A stretch of DNA of 64,000 nt, taken from contig RSEE01000012.1 in NCBI GenBank assembly GCA_003971905.1, positions 806,001-870,000 on the forward strand. The letters run 5' to 3'. How positions within the stretch are numbered: the first letter of the stretch is position 1; each line of letters starts with the position of its first letter. This stretch comes from Moniliella sp. 'wahieum'. Its lineage: Eukaryota > Basidiomycota > Moniliellomycetes > Moniliellales > Moniliellaceae. Position numbers and translations under genes: made by a program. Below are positions 34,415 through 45,041 of this stretch, piece by piece. The notes under the pieces are model-generated. The model was not told the DNA's origin. It made no database searches and saw only the letters and a list, made by a program, of their open reading frames with translations.

Positions 34415-36565
34415 TTAGCCGCGTTGGGCCAGATGGCCCATGGGCCCATGGGCATTGTAGTCCAAGTGCACATAGGCACGCTCCACGTCCGTCAAGCACT
34501 CCAGCGCAAACGTCAACACCTCTCCCACGTCATGCGCCTCCTTGAGAGAGATGTCGTAGGGCAACACCACATCCGCCTCGATGATCATCCCGTCCCCCGC
34601 GTGGTACACCTCCAACCCCGACACCGACTCGACATCCTTGAAGCGCGTGACGAGGTACAATGCCCGAGCAATCTCCTCCGAACCGCACGCCTTGCCGCTC
34701 AACTTGGTGACTTGTTCCATCAACGTCTCGAGCCACTCGTGAATAATGTAAAGCGACAGCAGAATGCCACCAGGGGTCCAAGACAGAGGTGCCCAAAAAC
34801 TGGCCTAAACGAGGGAAGATGAGAGAGACAATATTGAAGATCACGTCGTTCTCAGCGTCTGGGCGAGAAAAAAGGCACAGTCAATAACAAGTCCAGGGCA
34901 AGGGGGATCAAGCTAGTCGACGTACCTTGCGCCACAGCACGAACACCACTGGAACGACTAGTGCGATACGCGATCCACATGAACGCCTTGAGTACAATCG
35001 TGACCAACATCACCACAACCGCCAACCCGACCAACGGCAAGCTAGGCACCTCTTCCGAGTCACCATGAAGCGCTGCCCACAGGCGTTGGATGGACTCGAG
35101 CAAAACTTGGAGGAAAGAGCCACACATAAGTACTGAAAAGATTACCACACCCAGTGGCTCAAACCTGACCTCAAAGAGATTAGCCGTCTCATCACAGCAA
35201 CATGAGAAGCAGATAGCGGGGGACTGAGAAGAGGCGAGGGGCATACCTTCGTTTGCCAACAGGATACTTGTACACTGTTTGGAACGAGCGATGCGCAATC
35301 AGACGCGAGGTACCGAAGATGATCAAGGTGGAGAGCAAGTCGAGCGCCGAGTCGACCAAGCTGGCAAACAGCGAGATGGAGCGCGACGAGAGGCAGGCCA
35401 AAACTTTTCCCAAACAATGCCACATTCGCCGCCAAATTGATATTGATCGCAAACTGAATCTGCGCCTCGGACGCCTCGTCCTTCTCGGCTAGACCTGGCA
35501 CATGGGCCATCAACCGTCGCCGTTCCTGCTCCCGCTTTCCATCCGGGTTGCCCACATGGGCCAGGATGCTCGCCTCGGGCGCCGGAATAGGGGCAGGACC
35601 ATCCTCCCATTCACTCGATTCGGGATCCACCTCATGAGGAGAGGGCGGCACAGTGGAGTCGGCCTCCGATTCGGGTTCGGCCGACAGGACAAGGTCGTTG
35701 CTCGCTTTCGCATCTTGGTTCGAGGAACCGGCGGGGGCAGATTCGTTGGGCATCTCAATCACGGTGTCTTGGGGCGCGTCGGAAGCTAGGGTCCAGGTAC
35801 CAAACAGATCCGCCAACGTTTTGCCACTGTAGCGCCGACTCTTGTGGGTCAAACATTGCTCGGCCGCGCCCACTCCATCGCCATCCTCCAATAGCGCCCC
35901 GTACTGTTCCGCCGCGGGAGCCTGGGCTGTGGATTGGGCCAATGGCAACAGCGCCTTACGTTCCGGCGATGTGCCGGGCGACATAGACGCATCTCGTCCG
36001 TTTCCACGAGCCGAGATGGATTTACTTCTGCCACCCACATTGAACTCCAACGCCGACGATGGCGAGGCAGGAACTTGGGGCGTAGGGGTATAAAACTTGA
36101 CGGCCTTACGAGCCTGTTTGCGCTCTGCGCTCTTCTTGACCTGGTCCTTGGACGCAAAACGTTGCAAGATGGCCGCAGGAAACGGAGAAACAGGATCACG
36201 TCCACCTCATTCCACGAATCCAGAATGGCATTCTGCCGCGCATAAAACCAGCCCAGCATCGTGCCTTTCCTCTTGGCATTGATCGCCGCCAAGGCCTCGT
36301 CGTCTTTTCGCGCCCACTCGTATTCCCCCTCCCGACCTTCGAGCAACTTGTGCAACGCAGCCAGGTCCGCTAGACTTCCGGAGCGCGAGTGCAACGCAGG
36401 GGCAAACGTGCTGGACCCAGCGACGGTCGTATCGCGCCGCGTGGCCGAGTCGAGGTAGAGTTGCTGCATGTTGGGCATGTTGCGCGAGGAGGAGACGAAC
36501 TTGTTGATCGACGACCGGCCCCCGGGCGGCGTGGGCGGTCGGGCAGCATGGTTGGCGTAGGACAT
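34415..36565 (-). CDS. Cation diffusion facilitator, Mn-type
   Basis: Membrane transporter that exports or compartmentalises divalent metals by proton antiport. A long polar head (MSYANHAARPPTPPGGRSSI; NAILDSWNEVDVIL; acidic SSEWEDGPAPI linker) precedes the transport core. Helix II carries SLVDSALDLLSTL and helix V carries DAENDVIFNIVSL; both are DxxxD motifs, the mark of the manganese group (plant MTP8-11 relatives). Two introns are clear: 35165-35246 (GTATGC...GGTCAG, joining VGKRR to FEPLGVVIFSVLM) and 34859-34925 (GTACGT...CCCAG, joining RAVAQ to DAEND). The C-terminal cytosolic domain reads YHAGDGMIIEADVVLPYDIS and VERAYVHLDYNAHGPMGH and ends QRG-TAA. Frame shifts near 36160, 35390 and 34800 break the ORF. 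Substrate is inferred from the motifs. Confidence 0.85.
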
Positions 36566-37855
36566 GGTGGCCCGCGTGTGAGGAACGGAGAGGGAGGGGC
36601 ACCACGCGCGTTAGAGACGGCGAGATGGAGCGGGATAGGGATGGAAGGTGGGGGGGCAGCAGGCAAAGGGTCAGGAGGGTGCGGGGGGGGCGTAGCCTGG
36701 CAAGCTCGGGAGCCAAGGCACGGCGGATGGGAAGCTGGAGGCCGTGTGGGCGGGACTGAGCAGCGGAGATGGAGGAAGAGGCGGGAAGCAAGGCAAGCAA
36801 GACCAAACAAGCCGTAGCTCAGGAGCAACGGGATGGCCGCGATAAAAGAAACCGCTAAAAAACAAAGCAAGCCGCCAAGGCGCTCAGATCGGATGGATCA
36901 TCGATCATCGATCACTAACCATCGATCAGAACAAATTGCAATTCGCAACCCAGGCACCACATTGCACTTCTCGGCCTCATCTTCGCCGACCGTTTTGCAC
37001 CGTTCCGCCCAGCCTCTCCGCTCCTCCGTCTCTTGGGTCTATATCTACTACCCTCGACACAGAGGGCGCACCGACGCCCCACAGACATCGCATGCTCCCA
37101 CGTCCACCCTGCCATCCATGGTGGTAGCGGTGGCTGTGGGGAACCAGAATTGATGACGATACGAAAAAAGGGACAAAAGAAGGGTGATCAAAACGAAATA
37201 ATCAACAACTCATCATTCTGTAAGAGAGTTGTTCATCATGACCGAGGCGTTGACCACTAGTGCGGCCCAGTGCTCCCCAAGGACGCGCCACGTCACGCGC
37301 CGTGCCCTCTCCTGCCCCTTCGGCGAGCCCCTGAGTTGCCAGGCTGGGCGGACCATAGTGCAAGCGTCCGCCAGTAGTCCAATACCAACGAAACACATCT
37401 CTCTTCTGCCCCTTCTATACTCGGTTTGCAAACGATAAGTGAGGCGGCACCTATTTACGCGACAGAAGAGGGGATTGATCTAACTAAAGGAACAATACAA
37501 TGGCTGCTGCCACCAAATACTCGCTGCATGATGCATGAAGCTTCATCTGTGGTCTTGCAAATGCAACAAGTGTGCGGGTTCGTCTCCGAAAGGAGAGCCA
37601 GACCAGAAATGAACGTGAGACGTACAGAAAAGGTCTACTCCTATATGAGATTGACTATTGGATGAGGGTCGAGAGGGTTAAAACTAAACGGGGTGTGGGT
37701 TCAAATCTGCAGAAGAGTAGCTCCATTCAAAACAAGGAAGACGGTTAGGACAGGAGGTGCCTATAATCCCGTCGAGTAGAGATACGGGGAGAGGGAGATA
37801 TACATGACCCTCAGTGTGCCTTTTTCTAGCAACCACAGAGCCACAGAGTAGTAAA
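36566..37855. other. Intergenic region upstream of the Mn-type transporter
   Basis: About 1.3 kb. The first 300 bp are GC-rich and should be the transporter promoter. Overlapping ATCGATCATCGATCA words lie at 36899-36928. A tract from 37440 to 37860 is markedly AT-richer. No conserved gene was found. Confidence 0.45.
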
Positions 37856-38507
37856 CTAAGCCTTCTCTTCGCCCTTATCCAGTGGCATTGGCTGACAAGG
37901 GTAATCCTTTGTTCGTGGGACTGGGGTGGGAGGAAGAGAGTGCATGATGGGCAATGGTTTGCCCCCCCTCCCCATTGTCGTTTTGTCTAACGGTTGCGAC
38001 AAGTGGGAGAGATCCTTCGTCATCCCCATGTACCCAGCCATACTTCCCTCCAGGCCGGACGTAAGACTCCCCTCTTGTCCTTCCTCCATCCCAACCCGTT
38101 CGGCCACATGAGAAGAGGTAGCAGGCGGGGGGTGGAGGGGTCAACCCATTCGACAGGGTTGGTTTCACGAGGAAGAGCAGCAGGAGTGGCGACAGTGCCT
38201 TCGTCGTTGGACGTGGTGCTGTTGGCCCATAGCAAGGGAGGAGGTGAGAGAAGAGGAGAGGAGGGACTTGTAGTCGCCTCCTCGAATCTAGATCGAACGC
38301 ACAACCGTCGTTGGTGGCAGGGGGGAGAACCAAAACCACTGGCTCTGGGCCCGACCTCCTCCTCCGCAGTGAGGAACGGGTTGAGAGTGAAGATGCGTGT
38401 GTTCCCATCCACGATGTCTCTTCCAGCGCCGGAACGCCGTTCTCGGTTCCAATGTATGGACCGGAGTGCAGCCGGTTTTTGAATGCTTCCAAGTGTGAGA
38501 AAGGCAT
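37856..38507 (-). CDS. Hypothetical protein of unknown family
   Basis: The ATG at 38507 gives MPFSHLEAFKNRLHSGPYIG, TENGVPALEETSWMGTHASS. With one-base shifts the sequence continues as FEEATTSPSSPLLSPPPLLW, ANSTTSNDEGTVATPAALPR and then EEGQEGSLTSGLEGSMAGYM, ending PMPLDKGEEKA-TAG at 37856, about 217 residues. A TATAAAT motif on the minus strand at about 38626-38632 lies roughly 120 bp upstream. The composition is Ser/Pro/Glu-rich and looks disordered; no domain or membrane helix is evident. Some neighbouring frames also stay open, so the exact protein is uncertain. Confidence 0.4.
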
Positions 38508-41500
38508 GATGTGGACCGCGCGGTAAAATGGACCTGGACACTGAGGTTGTGTAAACTGTACCCGGAGAGTGGGAGAGAAAGGACTTGTAGTAGGTACGTT
38601 GTTTTGCCAAGAGGAGTGGGTCCATTTATATGTATACCCGTTGTATTTCTTTCAAGAGAGATTCGCATTTGACACACGCCTCTCTTGATCTGCCATGCCC
38701 CCCCCTCCCCAATATGTTTCTGGGAAAATGGCTTGTCTTACTTCTGGCCCGATGTGAGGTTATAGAGAGAGCGGCACAATGTTCCGCGGTACTTCGCATG
38801 CACACACAGCCCTCCCCCCCCCCCCTCTCGAGCTCCCTCTGTGCAAACTGTTAAAACCAAAACAGACAGAATACCCGCGGAGAAGAGAGGTGCATGTGCT
38901 CTTTTTCGGATGCAACGCGGACATTCACAGGTGGCAAGTTTTCCAGTCTAGACATGCAAAAGCACTGGCGCGCAAACACACACATGTATCACGTCTTTGC
39001 CAACGGCCTGCCAGCCCCAGACCAGAGCAACATCTCGCCACCCGCTTTCGTCCACTTTGGTTCATCTTCCGATCCACAATCGCCGCCGTACCTACGGGTT
39101 TCTCCTCCTGGCCCCGGAATGAGACAGTACCAGGTTCCGACGAAGGGGCCCCGCGCTTCCCACGTCGCAAGCGGGTAATATGTCGACGGCGGGAACTGCC
39201 CCCTTTTCTCGGCCATACGAGCATGCGGCCGAACCACATCACCTCAAAACGGTGGTCCTAAACCGGGCCACACTCTGCCACACCATGACACTCTTTCAAA
39301 TCTGTCTTAATGTCCTACCGTACTTAGGTTTGCGATGCTGGGGGGCCAGATCGAAGTGGCCGGGCCCACACTCCATGATCGTCAGGTGGACCTGTCGGAT
39401 ACAGTAAGAGTACAGGTGGCGTGGATTCGGTGAGGATACTGAGTACTGAGTTGCTGAGTACTTTTACCTGAGGACAAAAGAAAGGCGATGGCCGACTAAG
39501 ACCTCTCAAGTTCCCAGTGCATCGGATCTGTATCCGTACCATAAAAGTGTAGTCATTTACTTTTGCCTGCCTGTCCTACGTTTGTGCATCAGCGTTCAGC
39601 CTGAGCCTCAGAGCGCCGGGCGCCGCAATGTCTCTGGCCTCATCCGCACTCAGTACTCACAGCAGTGCGTGGGCCCAGATCGTGCCTAGCTCCTTCCGTG
39701 CCCGAAGCTACACACTTCGTGGCGACAGCTATTACAGGGACACTTGCCGTGTAAAGTATACAGTACTATATAGGCAAAACTCCCGAGAGAAGAGGGGGGG
39801 CATATGCTCTTACAACAGTAGAGTTGGAAGAGATATATGCATCAGGGAGAGAGATCTCTTTGCTGGCTCTGATATACCATACGCCACCATGACCTCTTTC
39901 CATGTGCCTCTGCGCCCATCATGCGCCGATGCCATGTCAGAAAAACAGCTGGCACCGCAGCACGACAGTCTCCTCGTTTTGTCGCGCGAAACGCTCGATG
40001 GCTATGCCATCGATGTGACACCGATTCTGTCTCGGAAGGTGACGTTTTCCTCTATTACTCACTATATATAGTGACTCATATGGTGTAGTAGTGACGAGAG
40101 TAAACGGCGCGTGGCGGTCCCAACACCCATCCAGCCGTGTTCTATCCTCCATCCGCCAGTCCATCCGCTCTCGGCCGCAGCGGACAATCTGGCCCCCGTC
40201 CAGCCTCGGTGCTAGCGGGCGATCGAAGTTGGGAACGGCTCTGCTACACCATAATGCTCTATTACCTCTACAGCGGTAGTGCGGCGCCCTGTTCGTGCTC
40301 CGACGTTGAGACTCGAGACAATATGCATTTCTATATAGAATTTTGTCAGTGGCCCAGTACGAGGGCCTAAGGCCTGCGGGGACCGTATTGAGGGAGAGAG
40401 GGAGAGAGGGACTCTCACAAACTGTTCAACACTTCCCATGATTGTAGGCTCCCTGTTCCCTTTTCCTCTCATTGCTTTAGCCTCGGTTCTTTTGTTCAAT
40501 GGCAGGCAGTCCATCTTCCTCGAGGACGTGCTACAGCTCTACAGTAGCAGGCCTGGGTGGGTCCGTACAGCCTCACCTACCACAACAGAACCGCGAGGCA
40601 AGACGAACCTGTTCGGCTTGGGTGCCAGCGAAGCGATCGGGCCGCGGCTCGGTTGGCCCTGTACGTGGGTGGGAGAGGAGAGGTGGGGCTGGGCGGATCC
40701 GAGCGGCGGGGGGAGGAGGGAGGAGGGAGGAACTAGTACCTGGCACTGCAGTCAGGGAGTGCAACAGGAGGCTAAATGAAGGCGTCTGCTACGATGTTGC
40801 GACGGTGACTTGCTTCACCGATCGCGGCGCACTCCTGGCCTCACTACTAGTATAGTTGTAGCCCCGAGGCTCCGCGGGCTCCGAAGACAACTGATGCACT
40901 GATGGGAAAAGCCAACGACTAGTATAATAGCCTTGTCCTGTAGCCCTCGTCCTGCATCCTACCACCACCGCCTACCTCTCGCCCGCATCGATCGCCTATA
41001 ATACGCTGCTGTCAAACCTGAAGCATGCACATCCACTGGGTCTCCATAGCCGTGTGCACCAGGACGTGGCTACATTAATTGCGGGTGGACGGTATAAGGA
41101 GGAAGGCTGGCACGAGCGCTGAGCGCTGACTCCAGCCTTCTCGCGGTAAACCACTACCTGTGCACACATAGCCAACAACTCTATTAATACCATAGAAGGC
41201 TCGCCACGCCCCATGTCTGCTTGGGTTGTACGAGTACTGTGGGTACCCTAGACCATGTTTGGACCGCAGGAAGGTTCCTGTACCCCGAGGGGTTTGTATA
41301 GTACCGTTGCGCGTTGTGTACGTTCACGTTGAACGGTCAGGCTTCAGGCCTTAGGTGCACGACGAACACGCACGTCGAGCGTTCAATCCGTCCAATTTAT
41401 CTCCGAGATGCCAATCTGGTCCGGTTCTGCGAATCCCTGAATCCCTCTCCTACACACTCTCGTCTCCTGCTGCGTCTCGAGAGGAAAGACGAAGAATAAG

Positions 41501-42010
41501 AAAAGAAAAAAAGAAAACAAAGCATAGGATTGCGAGTCGGATCGTTGCCTGGCTCGCGGTTCGCCTCGTCATGCGCTTAGGCCTTAGGGCCGCACAGGAC
41601 ACCAAGGGATTGCCAGTGAGAAAAGCAACGAAATAACAGAAGACTGGGTTCGGGGGCGAACATCGCGGGCGAAACTAGTCCATGGGGGGGCAGGGAAAAC
41701 CTAGTTCTTGGGCAGGAAAAAGGGGGGCACGAGTGTGTGGGACAAAAAAGGGGAAAAAAGAGGAAAAAGAGAAGAGAGAAAAGAGAAGCCAGAAACGAGC
41801 AAAGAGAAAAAGGAGACAGAGACCAAGACCGAAAATCACAAACCCCCCCCCCCCGCACCTCACTTCAAGCTTCACGGTACCAAGGTAGGCGAGCACGCAG
41901 TGTGTTAGGGGGGGGGGGGGGGGGGAAGCTAGTCCATCCGTCCAACAAGAAGCAGCCTTGGCGGACACATACCGCACTAATAGTATACGTTACAAGCTTG
42001 GCCAGCCTTA
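38508..42010. other. 3.5-kb gene-poor stretch with homopolymers and palindromes
   Basis: No recognisable conserved gene on either strand; ORFs such as 39628-40071 lack any familiar motif. The tract holds a 12-base C run at 38814-38825, a 16-bp perfect palindrome TCACTATATATAGTGA at 40059-40074, a purine-rich G/A strand at 41685-41830, a 12-base C run at 41843-41854 and an 18-base G run at 41908-41925. Short palindromic words (AGTACT, ACTAGT, AGGCCT, AGCGCT) are frequent. I see no transposase, reverse transcriptase or terminal repeat. Confidence 0.55.
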
Positions 42011-44925
42011 TTAGTTCTTATTGTCCTCAGGCGCCGGTGGCTGTGCCGCAGGAGCGCCCGCAGTGGCGACGGGGACCAAGACGGCCGGGATGACATCGGG
42101 GGCACGACCGCGCGCCGTCGCGGCCGCAGCGGCCGTGACCGCCGCCGCATTCGCCGTCGCACTGCTCGACCCGACGGGCACGTGCATCACCCTGTGCGCG
42201 CGGGCGACTGGGCGCGCGGCGTGCCGCTCCCGCTCCCGCTGGCCATGGCGACCGGGGTCGAAGGGAGCGAAGCCGAGAGGGCACCCGGCGGGTCGCCCGA
42301 GCGTACCTGCGCATGGGAAGGCATTACACGCGCCAAGCCCATCCGCTTCTCCCCACTGTGCGGCCGCGTCATCTTGTACGTCACAGCTGACGGCGCGGGC
42401 GTCGTGCCCGGTACGGCGGGGGATGGGGCCGGGGCCGGGGTAGGCGTGGACGAGGGCGTAGGGGACTTGGTTCCAATAACTGCTTGGGGCGGATCGGCAA
42501 CGCCCACCACGCCCGCTGCGTCCGTCTCGGACGCCGTATCCCGTTGGCTCGGCGTACGTCGCAGCGGCGCCAACAGTCTCGACAGCGCAGGCGCCATCAG
42601 ACTCGGTGGCAGCGACAAGACTTCCCGCGGCGTCGACTGGCCCGAGGTGGCCAGTGGCGTGCCGCCCGGTCCGGCTTCGCCCGTCGTGCCAGACACCGAG
42701 GGACCTGCACGAGGCGTGACCGCTGTACCGCTGCTGCCCGCCGCGCCAGGGCGAAGGGAGGAGAAGGACAAGTACCCTGGCTGGCCCGCGCCCGAGGTCA
42801 AGCCAGCCGAAGAGAGGACAGAAGGGTGCATGGCCGTGACTGCATTGTGCGACGGACCAATCTCGTCATACTCGTCCCAAATCTCCGATCCCAGCAGCTC
42901 CTCCAGCACATCCTCCAACGTAATGATGCCCAGCGGCTCGTCCGCCGCGCCACTGCCTTCCTCCTCCTCCTCGGCCAATTCGTCTTGAATCAAGTCAAAT
43001 TCCCCATCCAATTCCGACACGGCATCCGTCACGGCTCCCGTGCGCGCATGCGACGTCACCGACGCATTGTCCTCCGAATGGCTCCGTTGCCAGAACCGGG
43101 CGCGACGCGACCACTGCTGCCAGCGAGACAGGCGCACCTCATTGTCCTCGCCAGGGGCCTTTTCCGGGTCGGCGCTCACGCCCTGACGGGGAACTTGAGC
43201 CCAGTCTGTCTCTTTGGTCTCGGGGACGGGCATTGCTTCGGCGCCACTGGCCGTCGCGTGCGACGCATCGACGGCATGAGCCCGCGACACGACCGCCATA
43301 TGACTGCGGCCCTGCTGAAAGACGTTGAGCAAATGAAGAAGACTTTCGTTGGCCGGGACCGTGGGCATCTCATTGATCAACATCTCGCGTACAGGCACCC
43401 CATCTTCCGGGTCCAACAAGACGCACGACTTGACCAACAGGGTACCAATGATACGCTTCGACGCATGCCGCACCGTCCCCGTGCCACCAGCTTCGATGGC
43501 CATCGCGTCTCCCTTGGGGTCCGACGGATCGGCCGACAACTCGGTGGGTGGGTTTGTCGGGGTTGCCTCGGGCACATATGCCAACGACGCCATGGTCGTC
43601 TTTTCTTTTTCCATCGAGAGGGATGAAGTGGAGAAATCAAGCGAACTACCGGCTGCATAGGCGGGTTTGACCAAGCTGTGGGCCGCAAACGCCTCCCGGG
43701 CTTCGGCCGAGTCGTCGACATAGATCGGAACCCGACTGTGGCCCGAATTTAGCACACGCCCCAACGTGGGGTAGTCTAGCTTGGCTGTAATGGGCAGCAT
43801 AAACACCTCTTGGATCGGCGTCATGGCAACCCGTACCGTTTTGGCTTGCAGGTCCAGCGCGCCGCCAACAATCAGAACCGTGTCGCCCTTGAGGTCGCCA
43901 CCGTGGCCACCAGTGGCAGCATGGATACCAACCAGCTCCTTGAGCTCAGAGCGACGGTAGATGATGCCCTGATGAGGACCCAGAGCCCAGTGCAAAATGC
44001 GCGAGACAGGATAGGCAACGGGCCAGAGCAAAATAATAACCAGGCGCGTCGGATACGCCATCTTGGCGCCGACCATCAGGCCGTACCGGCTGCAAACCGA
44101 CTGTGGGATGAGCTCGGCAAAGACGACAATCACGACAATCGAGAAGAGAACTGCTTTCCAACCTCCGCCCAAAAGAGGATCGGCAACGATCGGAAGCGTC
44201 TGTACAAACCCCCACCGCAACAGTCAGCAACGCAGGTGCCGCCAGAGAGAGAGAGACACGGGGGGGGGACGGGGGTAGCAAAGTACAGAAACTAGGAGGG
44301 TTAGTACGCACCTCGTTGGTGATCATGTTAGCGATGAGCAGTGTGGTTAAGAGCAAGTGGCCGTCCTTGCGGATGGGCATGATTTTGCGTGCGGCATCTT
44401 GCTCTTTGGGGCTGCCCTGAGCAGCGAGAACAGCAAGCTGGGTCTCGTCGAGCGACATGTACCCGAGTGTGAGGCCAGCAAAGATGCCAGATAGAACAAT
44501 GAGAATAGGGACAACAACGCCATAGAGGCCTTTTGGCTTTTGGAGAGGCCCGAATCGTCAGAGGATGAGGATGTGCTTCCCGAGGAAGGAGATGAACGAG
44601 AGAAATGGAGAGGCGGGCGGGTCACGGGGGCCGGCAGTGGTGCAGCACCAGGGAGCGGGGCGGCGTGGACGACATGGGCACAGCTGACGACAACCAGGGT
44701 GGTGGCGAGCAGCAGGACATGGCGTGCGATACGGAGAGTGTGCTGCGACAGAGACACAGACGCATGGGATGGATGAGCAGGATGATTGAAAGAGCGATGA
44801 CAGGCACCTATACCAGGCTCCTCATCGGCATCGCCGTCGAGGGCGGACAGACGGGAACGGGGAGCGAGGGTACCACGGTGGGAAGCAGGACACTCGGGCA
44901 GGCTGGTTGGATCGGGTGGGGCCAT
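42011..44925 (-). CDS. MAM3: CNNM/Mam3-type DUF21-CBS metal transporter
   Basis: Vacuolar or plasma-membrane protein for Mg/Mn homeostasis. The head from the ATG at 44925 (MAPPDPTSLPECPASHRGTL) is followed by a hydrophobic HVLLLATTLVVVSCAHVVHA segment. The DUF21 domain, after a one-base shift near 44545, reads VVVPILIVLSGIFAGLTLGY, MSLDETQLAVL and, after a 112-nt intron (44200-44311, GTGCGT...TACAG), VVIVVFAELIPQSVCSRYGL. The CBS pair begins TPIQEVFMLPI. About 85 residues of Ser/Thr/Pro-rich sequence separate SRVPIYVDD from IIGTLLVKSCVLLD, and about 100 separate SHMAVVSR from PLGIITLEDVLEELLGSEIW. The C-terminal tail is Ser/Pro/Ala-rich; a one-base shift near 42190 leads to APEDNKN-TAA at 42011. 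The start could lie at another nearby ATG. Confidence 0.88.
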
Positions 44926-44983
44926 GGAATGCACAAGGTTGGGGGCGAAGGCGGAGATAAGCGCGGGTGGGGGTGGGGGGGGG

Positions 44984-45041
44984 ACAACGAAGGGGGGGGA
45001 CAACGAAGGGGGGGGACAACGAAGGGGGGGACAACGAAGGG
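44984..45041. repeat. 16-bp G-rich tandem repeat in the MAM3 promoter
   Basis: Four copies of ACAACGAAGGGGGGGG (third copy 15 bp, fourth partial) run from 60 bp upstream of the MAM3 ATG and continue into a G/A-rich tract to about 45068. The repeated G runs on the plus strand could form a quadruplex. Confidence 0.9.

Noticed and set aside
39628-40071. 147-residue plus-strand ORF in the gene-poor tract
   Set aside because: No recognisable motif, no splice-supported extension, and AT-rich flanks; open frame length alone is not enough.
36566-42010. A transposon or subtelomeric block explaining the gene-poor stretch
   Set aside because: No transposase, reverse transcriptase or helicase motif, no long terminal repeats and no telomere array were found.
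42484-43626. 380-residue plus-strand ORF opposite MAM3
   Set aside because: Arg/His-rich shadow of a conserved gene with CBS and DUF21 motifs.
44984-45041. CRISPR-like array
   Set aside because: Units are contiguous tandem copies with no spacers, in a eukaryotic promoter.
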